A stretch of DNA of 64,000 bases from Mycetocola manganoxydans. GTDB lineage: Bacteria; Actinomycetota; Actinomycetes; Actinomycetales; Microbacteriaceae. The stretch spans positions 224,002 through 288,001 of the forward strand of contig NZ_RCUV01000001.1 of the NCBI RefSeq assembly GCF_003667545.1, written 5' to 3'. A program made the translations under genes and the position numbers. Below are positions 46,256-54,398 of this stretch, in pieces. The notes beneath the pieces are model-generated. The model ran no database searches. It was not told where the DNA came from and was given only the letters and a program-made list of their open reading frames with translations. Position 1 is the stretch's first letter. Every line of letters begins with the position of its first letter.

Positions 46256-47236
46256 GGCACCCTCCCCTGACGGAGCCGCCGCCGCCGAAAACCTGGATGC
46301 GAGCTGCCGGAACGCGTCCTGGAGCTCTGGCGGCTCGACCACCTCGAGATCGGCATCGAAGCGACCGAGCGAGGCGGCGAGCGCCACCCACGACCAGGAG
46401 CCTGACCGGTACCGGCACAGCTCGGGCCCGACCTCGTCAACGGTGCCGTCACCAGCGAACGGGCGCACGGATCGCGCCGGCAGCGAAATGAGCACGGTCC
46501 CGACGCACGGCCATTCGTCCGCCCGTTCCGACCCCTTGAACCGGGCGGAAACAAATGCCCGAACGTCGCCGCCGGGAATCGGTCGGGGCTCGAACCGGGG
46601 ACCGGTGGGTGTCCGGGTGGTGATGCGGTCGGCGCGGAAGATGCGCCAGTCGTCGCGCTCCAGGTCCCACGCCACCAGATACCAGCGCCCTCCGGAGATG
46701 ATCAGGGAATGCGGCTCCACCCGACGAGGAGGGGGCTCCATGGCGTCCCCGGAATCGTTCGCGTAGTCGAACCGGACAACCGCACGCGCGGCGATCGCGC
46801 CGGACAGCGCAACGAGCTCATCGGTCGAGACCGGGCTGGCATTCGCGTGTTGCTCGGGGAGCGCGGTGAATCGCACGGCGTCGAGACGGTGCCGCAATCG
46901 TTGTGGCGTCACCTGCCTCACGATGGTCAGCGCCCGCAGAGCGGCTTCCTCAACGCCCGCACCCGCGGTCGTCGCCGCTTGCAGCGCAATGCTGAGCGCG
47001 ATGATCTGGTCGTCATCGAAGAGAAGCGGCGGAAGCTCGGTTCCGGCCGAAAGCCGGTATCCCCCATCCGGACCTTTGCCGCTTTGGATCCGGTACCCCA
47101 TCTCTCGCAACCGGTCGATGTCGCGCCTCAGGGTCCGCGGATGCACTTCGAGACGCTCGGCGAGCAGCCGGCCGGGCCACCGACGTTGTGTCTGCAGCAG
47201 CGACAACAACAGCAACAGTCGCGAGGGAGGAGTCAT
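46241..47236 (-). CDS. WYL domain transcriptional regulator (YafY-like)
   Basis: The 331-residue protein has an N-terminal HTH (RRWPGRLLAERLEVHPRTLRRDIDRLREMGYRI, residues about 17-50) and a WYL effector domain (SLIISGGRWYLVAWDLERDDWRIFRADRI) followed by a C-terminal WCX-like extension. WYL proteins sense small ligands or nucleic acid. TAGATT (47243-47248) stands six bases before the ATG on the minus strand, so the mRNA may be leaderless. It is divergent from the VOC gene across a 9-bp inverted repeat, its probable operator. Confidence 0.9.
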   Translation of the reverse strand: MTPPSRLLLLLSLLQTQRRWPGRLLAERLEVHPRTLRRDIDRLREMGYRIQSGKGPDGGYRLSAGTELPPLLFDDDQIIALSIALQAATTAGAGVEEAALRALTIVRQVTPQRLRHRLDAVRFTALPEQHANASPVSTDELVALSGAIAARAVVRFDYANDSGDAMEPPPRRVEPHSLIISGGRWYLVAWDLERDDWRIFRADRITTRTPTGPRFEPRPIPGGDVRAFVSARFKGSERADEWPCVGTVLISLPARSVRPFAGDGTVDEVGPELCRYRSGSWSWVALAASLGRFDADLEVVEPPELQDAFRQLASRFSAAAAPSGEGASGSR

Positions 47237-47252
47237 ACTCCCAATCTATTTT

Positions 47253-47281
47253 GAGTAGAGGGCCGAGGTTGTCCTCTACTC
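47253..47281. promoter_or_regulatory. Operator-like inverted repeat between WYL regulator and VOC genes
   Basis: GAGTAGAGG (47253-47261) and CCTCTACTC (47273-47281) are perfect 9-bp arms with an 11-base spacer. One arm lies just upstream of the regulator's -10 hexamer TAGATT, so binding could repress the regulator and control the divergent VOC gene together. Confidence 0.7.
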
Positions 47282-47338
47282 CGATCACAGTGGTGTTCAG
47301 CCGGTGAGGTCCATCGGCTGACAGTCACAAGGAGCACC

Positions 47339-47764
47339 ATGCCCGTACACACCACCCCCCACCTCAACTTTCGCGGCGACGCCCGCGAGGCACTGGAGTT
47401 CTATTCCTCGGTCTTCGGCGGCCAGCTGATGGTCATCACGAACGAGGACGCACAGAGCGTCGAGACACCTGACGAAGCGCACCAGGTCAAGTTCGGTCAG
47501 GTTCTTGGCGACAATGGCTTTCGCATCATGGCGTACGACGTTCCAGCGAGCGTTCCATACGACCGTGGCAACGCTTCGTTTTTCGTGTCGATCCGGGGCG
47601 AATCGACCGAGGAGATCTCCGGTCTCTGGACACGATTGACGGAGGGCTCGACAATTCTCGACGATCTCGCGCCGTCCTTCTTCTCACCGGCATACGGGAT
47701 GCTCTCGGATCGGTTCGGGGTCACGTGGGTCCTCGACGTCGAGGTCGCCTACAACCCGGCCTGA
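47339..47764 (+). CDS. VOC family protein (PhnB-like)
   Basis: The 141-residue protein is a glyoxalase/vicinal oxygen chelate fold of the PhnB/3-demethylubiquinone-9 type, shown by TPHLNFRGDAREALEFYSSVFGG at the start and SPAYGMLSDRFGVTWVLDV at the end. PhnB-like proteins mostly lack a known reaction. AAGGAG precedes the ATG. It shares a regulatory region with the WYL regulator, which in this pairing commonly controls it. Confidence 0.85.
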   Translation: MPVHTTPHLNFRGDAREALEFYSSVFGGQLMVITNEDAQSVETPDEAHQVKFGQVLGDNGFRIMAYDVPASVPYDRGNASFFVSIRGESTEEISGLWTRLTEGSTILDDLAPSFFSPAYGMLSDRFGVTWVLDVEVAYNPA

Positions 47765-47793
47765 GCTGGATCCTCCGGCAGAAGCCGCGGCGG

Positions 47794-48507
47794 TCACCGC
47801 CCGTATGCGCGCCGCACACTGTCGGCACCAGCGCGGAGCCGCTCGGCGATCTCGGCTTCGGGACGGGGCAGCGCGACGTGGATGACCGCGATGGATGCTG
47901 CGGGCTGGCCAGGCAGCGTGAGGGGCACGGCGACGGACTTCAGCGACGGCACGACTTCATCCGAGCTCGACGCGTACCCGCGCGCCCTGCTCTCGACGAG
48001 TTCGGCGCGCAAGTCGTCGCTGACGTCGTCCGGCCACGCGCTCTCGGGGACCCCGAGCAGGATCGCCTTGCCGGGTCCGCCGCGACTGGTGGGATGCCGG
48101 TGGCCCGGCCGGTAGGACACGACGGCGACGCTCTGCCTCGGCATCGCGCTGACCAGGGTGACCGCTTCGCCGCTGTCGAGGCGCACGGCGAGCAGGCACG
48201 TCATGCCGAGTTCATCGGCGATCTCGTTGAGCACGGGAAGCGCTGCCTGCTGGAGGTTCTGCGCGACCCCGGAGGTCAGCGCGGCAAGGCCGGCACCCAG
48301 GGCGACCAGTCCCCCGTCGTCACGGGTCACGAGGTCGTGCGCCTCGAGCGTGCGCAGCAGGCGGTATGCGACCGACCGATGCACACCGAGTTCGCTCGCG
48401 AGTTCGCCGATCGAGAGGTTGCGGCCTGTCGCGGCCAGGATTTCGAGCAGTCGGATGCCGCGGCTCAGAGTCTGGGATCCCGCCTGAGATCCAGCGTCTG
48501 TTGCCAT
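47794..48507 (-). CDS. IclR family transcriptional regulator
   Basis: The 237-residue protein has an N-terminal winged HTH (RGIRLLEILAATGRNLSIGELASELGVHRSVAYRLLRTLE, residues about 17-55) and a C-terminal effector domain (VLNEIADELGMTCLLAVRLDSGEAVTLV; GPGKAILLGVPESAWP). IclR members often regulate aromatic or acetate metabolism. GGAAGG precedes ATG 48507. An IclR-like box lies about 40 bases upstream and a similar one sits before the MobA-like gene, so that gene is a possible target; this is inference. Confidence 0.9.
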   Translation of the reverse strand: MATDAGSQAGSQTLSRGIRLLEILAATGRNLSIGELASELGVHRSVAYRLLRTLEAHDLVTRDDGGLVALGAGLAALTSGVAQNLQQAALPVLNEIADELGMTCLLAVRLDSGEAVTLVSAMPRQSVAVVSYRPGHRHPTSRGGPGKAILLGVPESAWPDDVSDDLRAELVESRARGYASSSDEVVPSLKSVAVPLTLPGQPAASIAVIHVALPRPEAEIAERLRAGADSVRRAYGR

Positions 48508-48546
48508 GAAGTCGAACCTTCCGCCGCCGCGAGCACTCGCCCGCTT

Positions 48547-48561
48547 GTTCGATATTAGGAC
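48547..48561. promoter_or_regulatory. IclR-type operator candidate in the IclR gene leader
   Basis: GTTCGATATTAGGAC shares its first seven bases and overall arm layout with GTTCGATTATGGAAC before the MobA-like gene, and resembles PcaU/PobR boxes. Autoregulation is plausible. Confidence 0.35.
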
Positions 48562-48593
48562 AGTGCGCTCGAATAGTGCGGATCACACAGAAA

Positions 48594-48668
48594 CACCGCG
48601 AGGTGCCGGGAAGTGTTCCGAGACATCCCGCCAAGGTATCTCAGAGCACTTCCGGGCACCTCGCGGTG
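48594..48668 (-). terminator. Very long hairpin downstream of pckG
   Basis: Arms 48594-48615 and 48647-48668 are 22 bases with a single mismatch (CACCGCGAGGTGCC.GGAAGTG), enclosing a 31-base loop that can pair further (GAGA/TCTC). It begins 24 bases after the pckG stop and is followed on the minus strand by TTTCTGTG. It can terminate pckG transcripts, but the arm length is far beyond a normal terminator. Confidence 0.7.
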
Positions 48669-48691
48669 CGCTGGCGTCGTCAGGTCATTCG

Positions 48692-50599
48692 TCAGGACAT
48701 ACGGAGCCGGTATTTGAGCGACGCGAGTTCGGCGTGAAGCGCCGGTGGCACCTTTCGCCCGAATGTCTCGAAGAATTCCTGCGTCAGGTCGGCCTCGGCG
48801 AGCCACGAATCGGCGTCGATCGCGAAGAGCTTCTCCAGCGCGACGTCCGTGACATCCGTGCCATCGATGTTGAGGTCGCCTACGGCCGGGATTCGACCGA
48901 TCGGGGTCTCCTGAGCCGGCACCTGGCCCTCGATGCGGCGGACGATCCACTCGAGCACACGGGAGTTGTCGCCGAAACCAGGCCAGAGGAAGCTGCCGTC
49001 GTCGTCCTTGCGGAACCAGTTCACCTGGAAGATTCGCGGCGCGCGGTCGAACCGCAGCTTCTGCCCGACCGTGAGCCAGTGACCCCAGTAGTCGGCCATG
49101 TTGTAGCCGCAGAAGGGAAGCATCGCGAACGGGTCTCGGCGGAGTTCGCCGACAGTTCCCTCGGCGGCGGCGGTCTTCTCGCTCGAGATCGTGGCTCCCA
49201 TGAAGACTCCGTGGCTCCAGTCGGTCGCTTCGACGACAAGGGGAACGTTGGTGGCGCGGCGTCCGCCGAAGAGGATGGCGTCGAGCGGCACCGCCTCCTC
49301 CCAGTCGTCCGCGATCTGCGGGCACTGCGCCGCGGCGACGGTGAAGCGGGAGTTCGGGTGGGCTGCGGGTCGGCCGGAGTCCGGCGTCCAGTCGTTGCCC
49401 TCCCAGTCGATCAGGTGTCCGGGGGCCTTCTCGGTGAGACCTTCCCACCAGACGTCTCCATCATCGCGCAGGGCGACGTTGGTGAAGATGGTGTTGCCCC
49501 AAAGAGTTTCGACGGCCGTGACGTTCGTCGTCTCACCGGTGCCGGGAGCGACGCCGAAGAATCCGGCCTCCGGGTTGATCGCCCACATCCGGCCGTCCTC
49601 GCCTGGGCGGAGCCACACGATGTCGTCTCCGAGCGTTTCGACGCGCCAGCCGGGGATGGTTGGGCGAAGCATAGCAAGGTTGGTCTTGCCGCAGGCCGAC
49701 GGGAACGCGGCAGCCACGTGGTACTTCTTGCCCTCGGGCGAGATCACCCGGACCAGCAGCATGTGTTCGGCGAGCCAGCCTTCGTCGCGACCGATGACGC
49801 TCGCGATCCGCAGGGCGAAGCATTTCTTCGCGAGGAGAGCGTTGCCGCCGTAGCCCGATCCGTATGACCACACCTCACGAGCCTCAGGGAACTGGACGAT
49901 GTACTTGGTGTCGTTGCACGGCCAGGCCACATCCTCGTCTCCGGGGGCGAGCGGGGCGCCCACCGAGTGCACGGCCTTGACCCATGGTGCTCCCCCGGCG
50001 ATGAGGTCGGTCACCACTTCGGACGTGCGGGTCATGATTCCCATCGACAGGACGGCGTATGCGGAGTCTGTGATCTGAACACCGAGCTGCGACAGCGGCC
50101 CCCCGACCGGTCCCATCGAGAACGGCACGACGTACATCGTCCGGCCGCGCATGCTGCCGGCGAAGACTCCATCGAGCTCTTCGCGCATCGATTCCGGGTC
50201 CTGCCAGTTGTTCGTCGGGCCGGCGTCGTCTTCGCTCTCCGAGCAAATGAAGGTGCGGGACTCGACCCGGGCGACGTCGCTCGGCGCACTGCGGGCAAGG
50301 TAGCTATTCGGCCGCCATTCCGGGTTGAGCTTGATGAGTTTGCCCTCGGCCACCATTTGTTTGGTCAGCAGGTCGCTCTCGCGCTTGGAGCCGGTGCACC
50401 AGACGACGGAATCCGGCTGGGCCAGTGCGGCGATCGAGTCGACCCAACTCCGCAAGTCCTGAAGCGGGTCGGATGCCACGGGCGTCGCGTCGGGAAGGGC
50501 TGCGCGCGTCGAGGAAGGAGCGACGAGGTCATACACCGGCGCGGGGGCAATGGGGCTCTGTGCGATCTCGGTGTCGCGGTCGATTTCTGCGATGCTCAT
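48692..50599 (-). CDS. pckG: Phosphoenolpyruvate carboxykinase (GTP)
   Basis: PckG converts oxaloacetate and GTP to PEP and CO2, the entry to gluconeogenesis. The 635-residue protein has the kinase-1a/P-loop [15 protein letters not shown], substrate-binding EYVVPFSM-type [26 protein letters not shown] and [18 protein letters not shown] [15 protein letters not shown]. It is the GTP family, not the ATP family. ATG 50599 follows AGAGGAG by 10 bases. It is divergent from the RamB-like regulator gene with only 113 bases between starts. Confidence 0.96.
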   Translation of the reverse strand: MSIAEIDRDTEIAQSPIAPAPVYDLVAPSSTRAALPDATPVASDPLQDLRSWVDSIAALAQPDSVVWCTGSKRESDLLTKQMVAEGKLIKLNPEWRPNSYLARSAPSDVARVESRTFICSESEDDAGPTNNWQDPESMREELDGVFAGSMRGRTMYVVPFSMGPVGGPLSQLGVQITDSAYAVLSMGIMTRTSEVVTDLIAGGAPWVKAVHSVGAPLAPGDEDVAWPCNDTKYIVQFPEAREVWSYGSGYGGNALLAKKCFALRIASVIGRDEGWLAEHMLLVRVISPEGKKYHVAAAFPSACGKTNLAMLRPTIPGWRVETLGDDIVWLRPGEDGRMWAINPEAGFFGVAPGTGETTNVTAVETLWGNTIFTNVALRDDGDVWWEGLTEKAPGHLIDWEGNDWTPDSGRPAAHPNSRFTVAAAQCPQIADDWEEAVPLDAILFGGRRATNVPLVVEATDWSHGVFMGATISSEKTAAAEGTVGELRRDPFAMLPFCGYNMADYWGHWLTVGQKLRFDRAPRIFQVNWFRKDDDGSFLWPGFGDNSRVLEWIVRRIEGQVPAQETPIGRIPAVGDLNIDGTDVTDVALEKLFAIDADSWLAEADLTQEFFETFGRKVPPALHAELASLKYRLRMS

Positions 50600-50698
50600 G
50601 TGCTCTCGGCTCCTCTGCGCTGGGGTGTCTGATTTCAGCATGATGCAGGATTAGCAAGACCTTCCCGCACAGCCTCTGTTAAGAAACGGGATATTTAC

Positions 50699-50704
50699 GA
50701 TAAT
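50699..50704 (+). promoter_or_regulatory. -10 hexamer of the RamB-like regulator gene
   Basis: GATAAT ends eight bases before ATG 50713; a weak -35 CTGTTA lies 17 bases upstream. The message would have almost no leader, although GAAGGA directly before the ATG could still help initiation. Confidence 0.4.
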
Positions 50705-50712
50705 GTGAAGGA

Positions 50713-52155
50713 ATGAACCGCACCGGCTCCGACCTCTCGACTCTCGGGCATCGCATCCGTCACTTCCGCACCGCGCGCGGTCTCACGCTCGACGACCTCG
50801 GTGAACGCGTCGATCTGGCGGGGAGCCAGCTCTCACTGATCGAGAACGGCAAACGCGAACCGAAGCTGTCGATGCTGCAGTCCATCGCCGCTGCCCTCGG
50901 CGTCGAGCTCACCGACCTGCTCGCCGCAGAGCCACCGAATCCCCGCGCGGCGCTCGAAATCGAACTGCGGCAGGCGCAACAGCGCCCGTTGTACACCGAG
51001 CTTGGCCTTCCGTCGGTGAAGCCGACCAAGGGAATGAGTGACGAGGCGCTGACCGCCCTCGTCGGCCTGCACCGGGAGCTGCAGCGCAAAGCGGCCGAAG
51101 CGATCGCGACTCCGGAGGAGGCTCGGCGAGCGAACACGGAACTCCGCGAGTGGATGCGCGATCGGGACAACTACCTGCCCGAGATCGAGGAACTCGCCGA
51201 AGAGAAGATCCACACCGCCGGACACGTTCGCGGAGCCGTCACGCACCGCACGGTGAGCATCATGGCCGAGCAACTCGGCCTCGACCTCATCTACGTCAAT
51301 GACCTGCCGCACTCCGCCCGCAGCGTCACCGACCTCGAGAACGGCAGGATCTACCTTCCGCCCGCGTCGATCCCCGGAGGCCACGGCCTGCGGTCGATGG
51401 CACTGCAGGCGATGGCACACCGGTTGCTTCAACACACCCGACCGACGAGTTACGCCGCCTTCCTCCGGCAGCGCCTCGAGATCAACTACTTCGCTGCCTG
51501 CTGCCTGATGCCGCAAAAGGCGGCCGTCGATTTTCTCACCCAGGCCAAGAAGGACCGGAACCTCGCGGTCGAGGACTTCCGGGATGCTTTCGGAGTGACC
51601 CATGAGGCGGCGGCGTTGCGGTTCACGAACCTCGCCACCCACCACCTCGACATGCCGCTGCACTTCCTCCGGGTGTCTGAGGACGGCTCGCTCGCCAAGG
51701 GGTACGAGAACGACGGTCTTCCCCTCCCGATGGATGTGACCGGCTCGATCGAGGGGCAACTCGTCTGCCGCAAGTGGAGCGCGCGGAGTGCGTTCGAACG
51801 CACGAACCGGACCACCGAGCTCTACCAGTACACGGACACCCCCGCCGGAACCTACTGGTGTGCGACGCAGACCGGAACGACGAGTACCGGCGAATTCTCC
51901 ATCTCCGTCGGCGTTCCGTTCAATCAGGCCAAGTGGTTCCGCGGCCGGGAGACGACCACCCGCGCGGTGTCATCATGCCCGGACCCGTCGTGCTGCCGCC
52001 GGCCGCCGAGTGACCTCGCCGAGCGGTGGCTCGGCAAGGCGTGGCCGAGTGCGCGACTGCACGCCCACGTGTTGTCACCGCTGCCGAGCGGAACGTTCCC
52101 CGGTGTCGACGACAACGAGGTGTACGACTTCCTCGAGCGGCACAGCGACGGGTGA
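50713..52155 (+). CDS. XRE family regulator of the RamB/ScfR type
   Basis: The 480-residue protein combines an N-terminal HTH_3 (LGHRIRHFRTARGLTLDDLGERVDLAGSQLSLIENGKREP, residues about 10-50), a central IrrE/DUF955 peptidase-like region and a C-terminal DUF2083 region with clustered cysteines (SCPDPSCCRRP). The peptidase HExxH is lost (ALQAMAHRLLQH), as in RamB, so it acts as a ligand sensor. RamB-type short-chain fatty acid regulators sense acyl-CoA or acetate status and control pck, glyoxylate and sdh genes. Divergence from pckG fits that role. Confidence 0.88.
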   Translation: MNRTGSDLSTLGHRIRHFRTARGLTLDDLGERVDLAGSQLSLIENGKREPKLSMLQSIAAALGVELTDLLAAEPPNPRAALEIELRQAQQRPLYTELGLPSVKPTKGMSDEALTALVGLHRELQRKAAEAIATPEEARRANTELREWMRDRDNYLPEIEELAEEKIHTAGHVRGAVTHRTVSIMAEQLGLDLIYVNDLPHSARSVTDLENGRIYLPPASIPGGHGLRSMALQAMAHRLLQHTRPTSYAAFLRQRLEINYFAACCLMPQKAAVDFLTQAKKDRNLAVEDFRDAFGVTHEAAALRFTNLATHHLDMPLHFLRVSEDGSLAKGYENDGLPLPMDVTGSIEGQLVCRKWSARSAFERTNRTTELYQYTDTPAGTYWCATQTGTTSTGEFSISVGVPFNQAKWFRGRETTTRAVSSCPDPSCCRRPPSDLAERWLGKAWPSARLHAHVLSPLPSGTFPGVDDNEVYDFLERHSDG

Positions 52156-52254
52156 TCCGCACGCTCGACAGGTGCAGCCACCACGAAACAGCGTTGTGCG
52201 CCTGTTGACCGGAACGCTGGCGCAACGGTACCTGTTGAGCGAGAGAATAGGAGC

Positions 52255-53205
52255 ATGCAGACCGCGATCCCTCCCCTCATTCTCGGAACGATGACCTTCG
52301 GAGATACCGCCGACGAGGCATCCGCTGCCGATCTTGTCCAGACAGCGCTCGACGCGGGAATTGCCTGGTTCGACACCGCCAACAGTTACAGCGATGGGCG
52401 AAGTGAGGAAATCCTCGGGAGCATCCTCGGCGCCAGGGACGACGTGTCGATCGCGACGAAGGTCGGCCAGCCGCAATCGCTCGTCGGCACCGAGAGCCTC
52501 CTCTCGGCAGGAAAGATCCGCACCTCGGTCGATGCAAGCCTGACCCGCCTCGGGCGTGAACACATCGAGATTCTCTACCTGCACAAACCGGACCGGTCCA
52601 CCCCGCTCGAAGAGACCCTGACCGAGATCGCTGCCCTCGCCGCCGACGGCAAGGTCGGCGCGTTCGGCGTCTCGAACTATGCCGCGTGGCAGATCTCGGA
52701 CGTCGTGCGGATCGCCGCCGAGGTCGGCGCTCCCCCTGTGCTGCTCAGCCAGCAGATGTACAGCCTGCTTGCCAGGAGGCTCGAGGACGAGTACGAGGAA
52801 TACGCGACGACGACCGGCCTCCCGACGGTGATCTACAACCCGCTCGCCGGCGGGCTGCTGACCGGGCGATACCGTCAGGATGCCGACGCCGGGTCTGGGA
52901 GGTTCGGCGATGCCCGCAACGCGAGGGAGTACCGCGCCCGCTACTGGGACGACCGCATGTTCGCGGCGGTCGACGCGTTGACGGTCATCGCGGATGACGC
53001 CGGCATCCCGCTCGCCGAGTTCGCCCTGCGCTGGACGATCGGGCGCCCGGCCGTGCAGTCGGTCCTGCTCGGAGGCACTCGGGTGAGCCACCTGCGCGAC
53101 AACATTGCGGCGTTCAACAACGGCCCGCTTCCGGCGGATGTGTCAGCAGCGGCGGATGCCGTCGGCGACGACCTGCGCGGACCGATGCCGGCCTACAACC
53201 GCTGA
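52255..53205 (+). CDS. Aldo/keto reductase
   Basis: The 316-residue TIM-barrel oxidoreductase uses NADPH to reduce aldehydes or ketones. The catalytic tetrad is visible: Asp and Tyr in WFDTANSYSDGRSE, Lys in VSIATKVGQP and His in EILYLHKPDRS. GVSNYAAWQI and SVLLGGTRVSHLRDN are nucleotide-binding segments. AGGAGC directly precedes the ATG. It is a single gene by arrangement and its substrate is unknown. Confidence 0.92.
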   Translation: MQTAIPPLILGTMTFGDTADEASAADLVQTALDAGIAWFDTANSYSDGRSEEILGSILGARDDVSIATKVGQPQSLVGTESLLSAGKIRTSVDASLTRLGREHIEILYLHKPDRSTPLEETLTEIAALAADGKVGAFGVSNYAAWQISDVVRIAAEVGAPPVLLSQQMYSLLARRLEDEYEEYATTTGLPTVIYNPLAGGLLTGRYRQDADAGSGRFGDARNAREYRARYWDDRMFAAVDALTVIADDAGIPLAEFALRWTIGRPAVQSVLLGGTRVSHLRDNIAAFNNGPLPADVSAAADAVGDDLRGPMPAYNR

Positions 53206-53215
53206 CCCGCGGTGC

Positions 53216-53221
53216 TAGGGT
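53216..53221 (+). promoter_or_regulatory. -10 hexamer of a probable leaderless promoter (small protein gene)
   Basis: TAGGGT ends six bases before the ATG of the 56-residue gene, with no Shine-Dalgarno between them. Confidence 0.5.
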
Positions 53222-53227
53222 CACGTC

Positions 53228-53398
53228 ATGGTTGAGAAATCGCACGAAGAGAACCGTCACGACCAGCTGACGAGCGCGCCGGAGTCCACCGAGGCTGACG
53301 CCGCTCCCCGCATCGAGGTCAGCGAGGGCGAGAGCGGTGCGACGCGCGTCGACATCCGCGGCGACGCGGCCGTCCGGCCGAGCGATCCGACCGACTGA
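53228..53398 (+). CDS. Conserved small acidic protein (56 residues)
   Basis: A short gene with typical codon use reads MVEKSHEENRHDQLTS, then an acidic middle (PRIEVSEGESGATRVDIRG) and ends AAVRPSDPTD. It has no helix or signal and is predicted mostly disordered. Proteins of this kind ending in PRIEVSE...RPSDPTD are, to my recollection, widespread in Microbacteriaceae and are often mislabelled 'multidrug transporter'. A -10-like TAGGGT ends six bases before the ATG. It sits alone between the reductase and the TrmH-type gene. Function is unknown. Confidence 0.7.
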   Translation: MVEKSHEENRHDQLTSAPESTEADAAPRIEVSEGESGATRVDIRGDAAVRPSDPTD

Positions 53399-53404
53399 CC
53401 CCGG

Positions 53405-53444
53405 CAGGCTCAGGAACCACCCTTCGACAGGCTCAGGAACCACC
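53405..53444. repeat. Direct repeat CAGGCTCAGGAACCACC, two copies
   Basis: The 17-mer occurs at 53405-53421 and 53428-53444 (period 23), the second preceded by CTTCGA. CTTCGACAGGCTCAGGAACC is, to my recollection, a dispersed repeat in many actinobacterial genomes. The second copy supplies the last codons and stop (Gly-Gly-Ser-stop) of the minus-strand TrmH-type gene. Confidence 0.75.
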
Positions 53445-54239
53445 GCCCAGCGCCCACATCGCAACGGCACTTGCCGCTGCAACGTTCAGTGAGTCGATGC
53501 CGTGCTTCATCGGGATCTTCACCACGCTGTCGGATGCCGCGATCGCGGCATCCGTGAGCCCGTCACCTTCCGCTCCCAGCACGAGGGCGAGGCGTTCGTG
53601 GTCGCCACTGTTCACGTCGCGCAGGCTGACGGCATCCGCGGTGAGGGCGAGCGCAGCGACGTGGAATCCGTGCCGGGTGAGAAGTGCCCGAGTGTCGGCC
53701 CAGTCACCGACGCGAGTCCACGGAACCTGCAGCACGGTGCCCATCGAGACGCGGATCGACCGGCGGTAGAACGGGTCGGAACACCGCGGTGTGACCAGAA
53801 TGGCATCCGCCCCGATCGCTCCCGCTGACCGGAAGATCGCGCCGACGTTGGTCGGGTCCGCGACGTCCTCGAGGATGACGACGCGGCGAGCGCCGGCCAG
53901 AAGTTGGTCCGGGTCGGGCAGCGGTGGACGGTGCATCGACGCGATGAGCCCGCGGTGCAACACGTACCCGGTGAGTTCGGCGAGCAGGTCGCCAGGGCCG
54001 ACGAACACGGGAACGTCGAGGTCACCGAGCAGGTCGAGCGCGTCGTCGACGGTACTCCCGAGAGCCAGGACCGAGCGCGGGCGGTGCCCGGCGCGCAGAG
54101 CTCGTTCGAAGACGAGGAGCGACTCGGCGAGGTACAGCCCGTGTTCGGTCCCGCGCGCCTTCTTCAGGGCGACGTCGGTGGCGTGGGCGTAGTCCGCGAG
54201 TCGCGGATCAGCCAGGTCAGAGATCTCGAGAACGGGCAC
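53433..54239 (-). CDS. TrmH (SpoU) family RNA 2'-O-methyltransferase
   Basis: The 268-residue protein has an N-terminal RNA-binding substrate domain (HGLYLAESLLVFERALRAGHR) and a knotted SPOUT domain with motif 1 EDVADPTNVGAIFRSAGAIGADA, motif 2 LVLGAEGDGL and motif 3 IPMKHGIDSLNVAAASAVAMW. It methylates ribose in rRNA or tRNA using S-adenosylmethionine; the target nucleotide is not clear. The final residues and stop codon come from an intergenic repeat. DAAIAAS (53531-53554) is encoded by the inverted octamer pair. Confidence 0.9.
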   Translation of the reverse strand: MPVLEISDLADPRLADYAHATDVALKKARGTEHGLYLAESLLVFERALRAGHRPRSVLALGSTVDDALDLLGDLDVPVFVGPGDLLAELTGYVLHRGLIASMHRPPLPDPDQLLAGARRVVILEDVADPTNVGAIFRSAGAIGADAILVTPRCSDPFYRRSIRVSMGTVLQVPWTRVGDWADTRALLTRHGFHVAALALTADAVSLRDVNSGDHERLALVLGAEGDGLTDAAIAASDSVVKIPMKHGIDSLNVAAASAVAMWALGGGS

Positions 54240-54398
54240 CGGGGAAGTTTACCGAGCGGAAGAGCGCACGACGGCGCTAGACTTCCCCCGTCAACAGCAC
54301 GACGCTGGTGCGCTCGGAAAAGGGGCGCTGGACGATCCGACGGCGGGTCGCGAGACATATACGGATTCCATCTCCCTATATGCACTCGAAGGATCATC

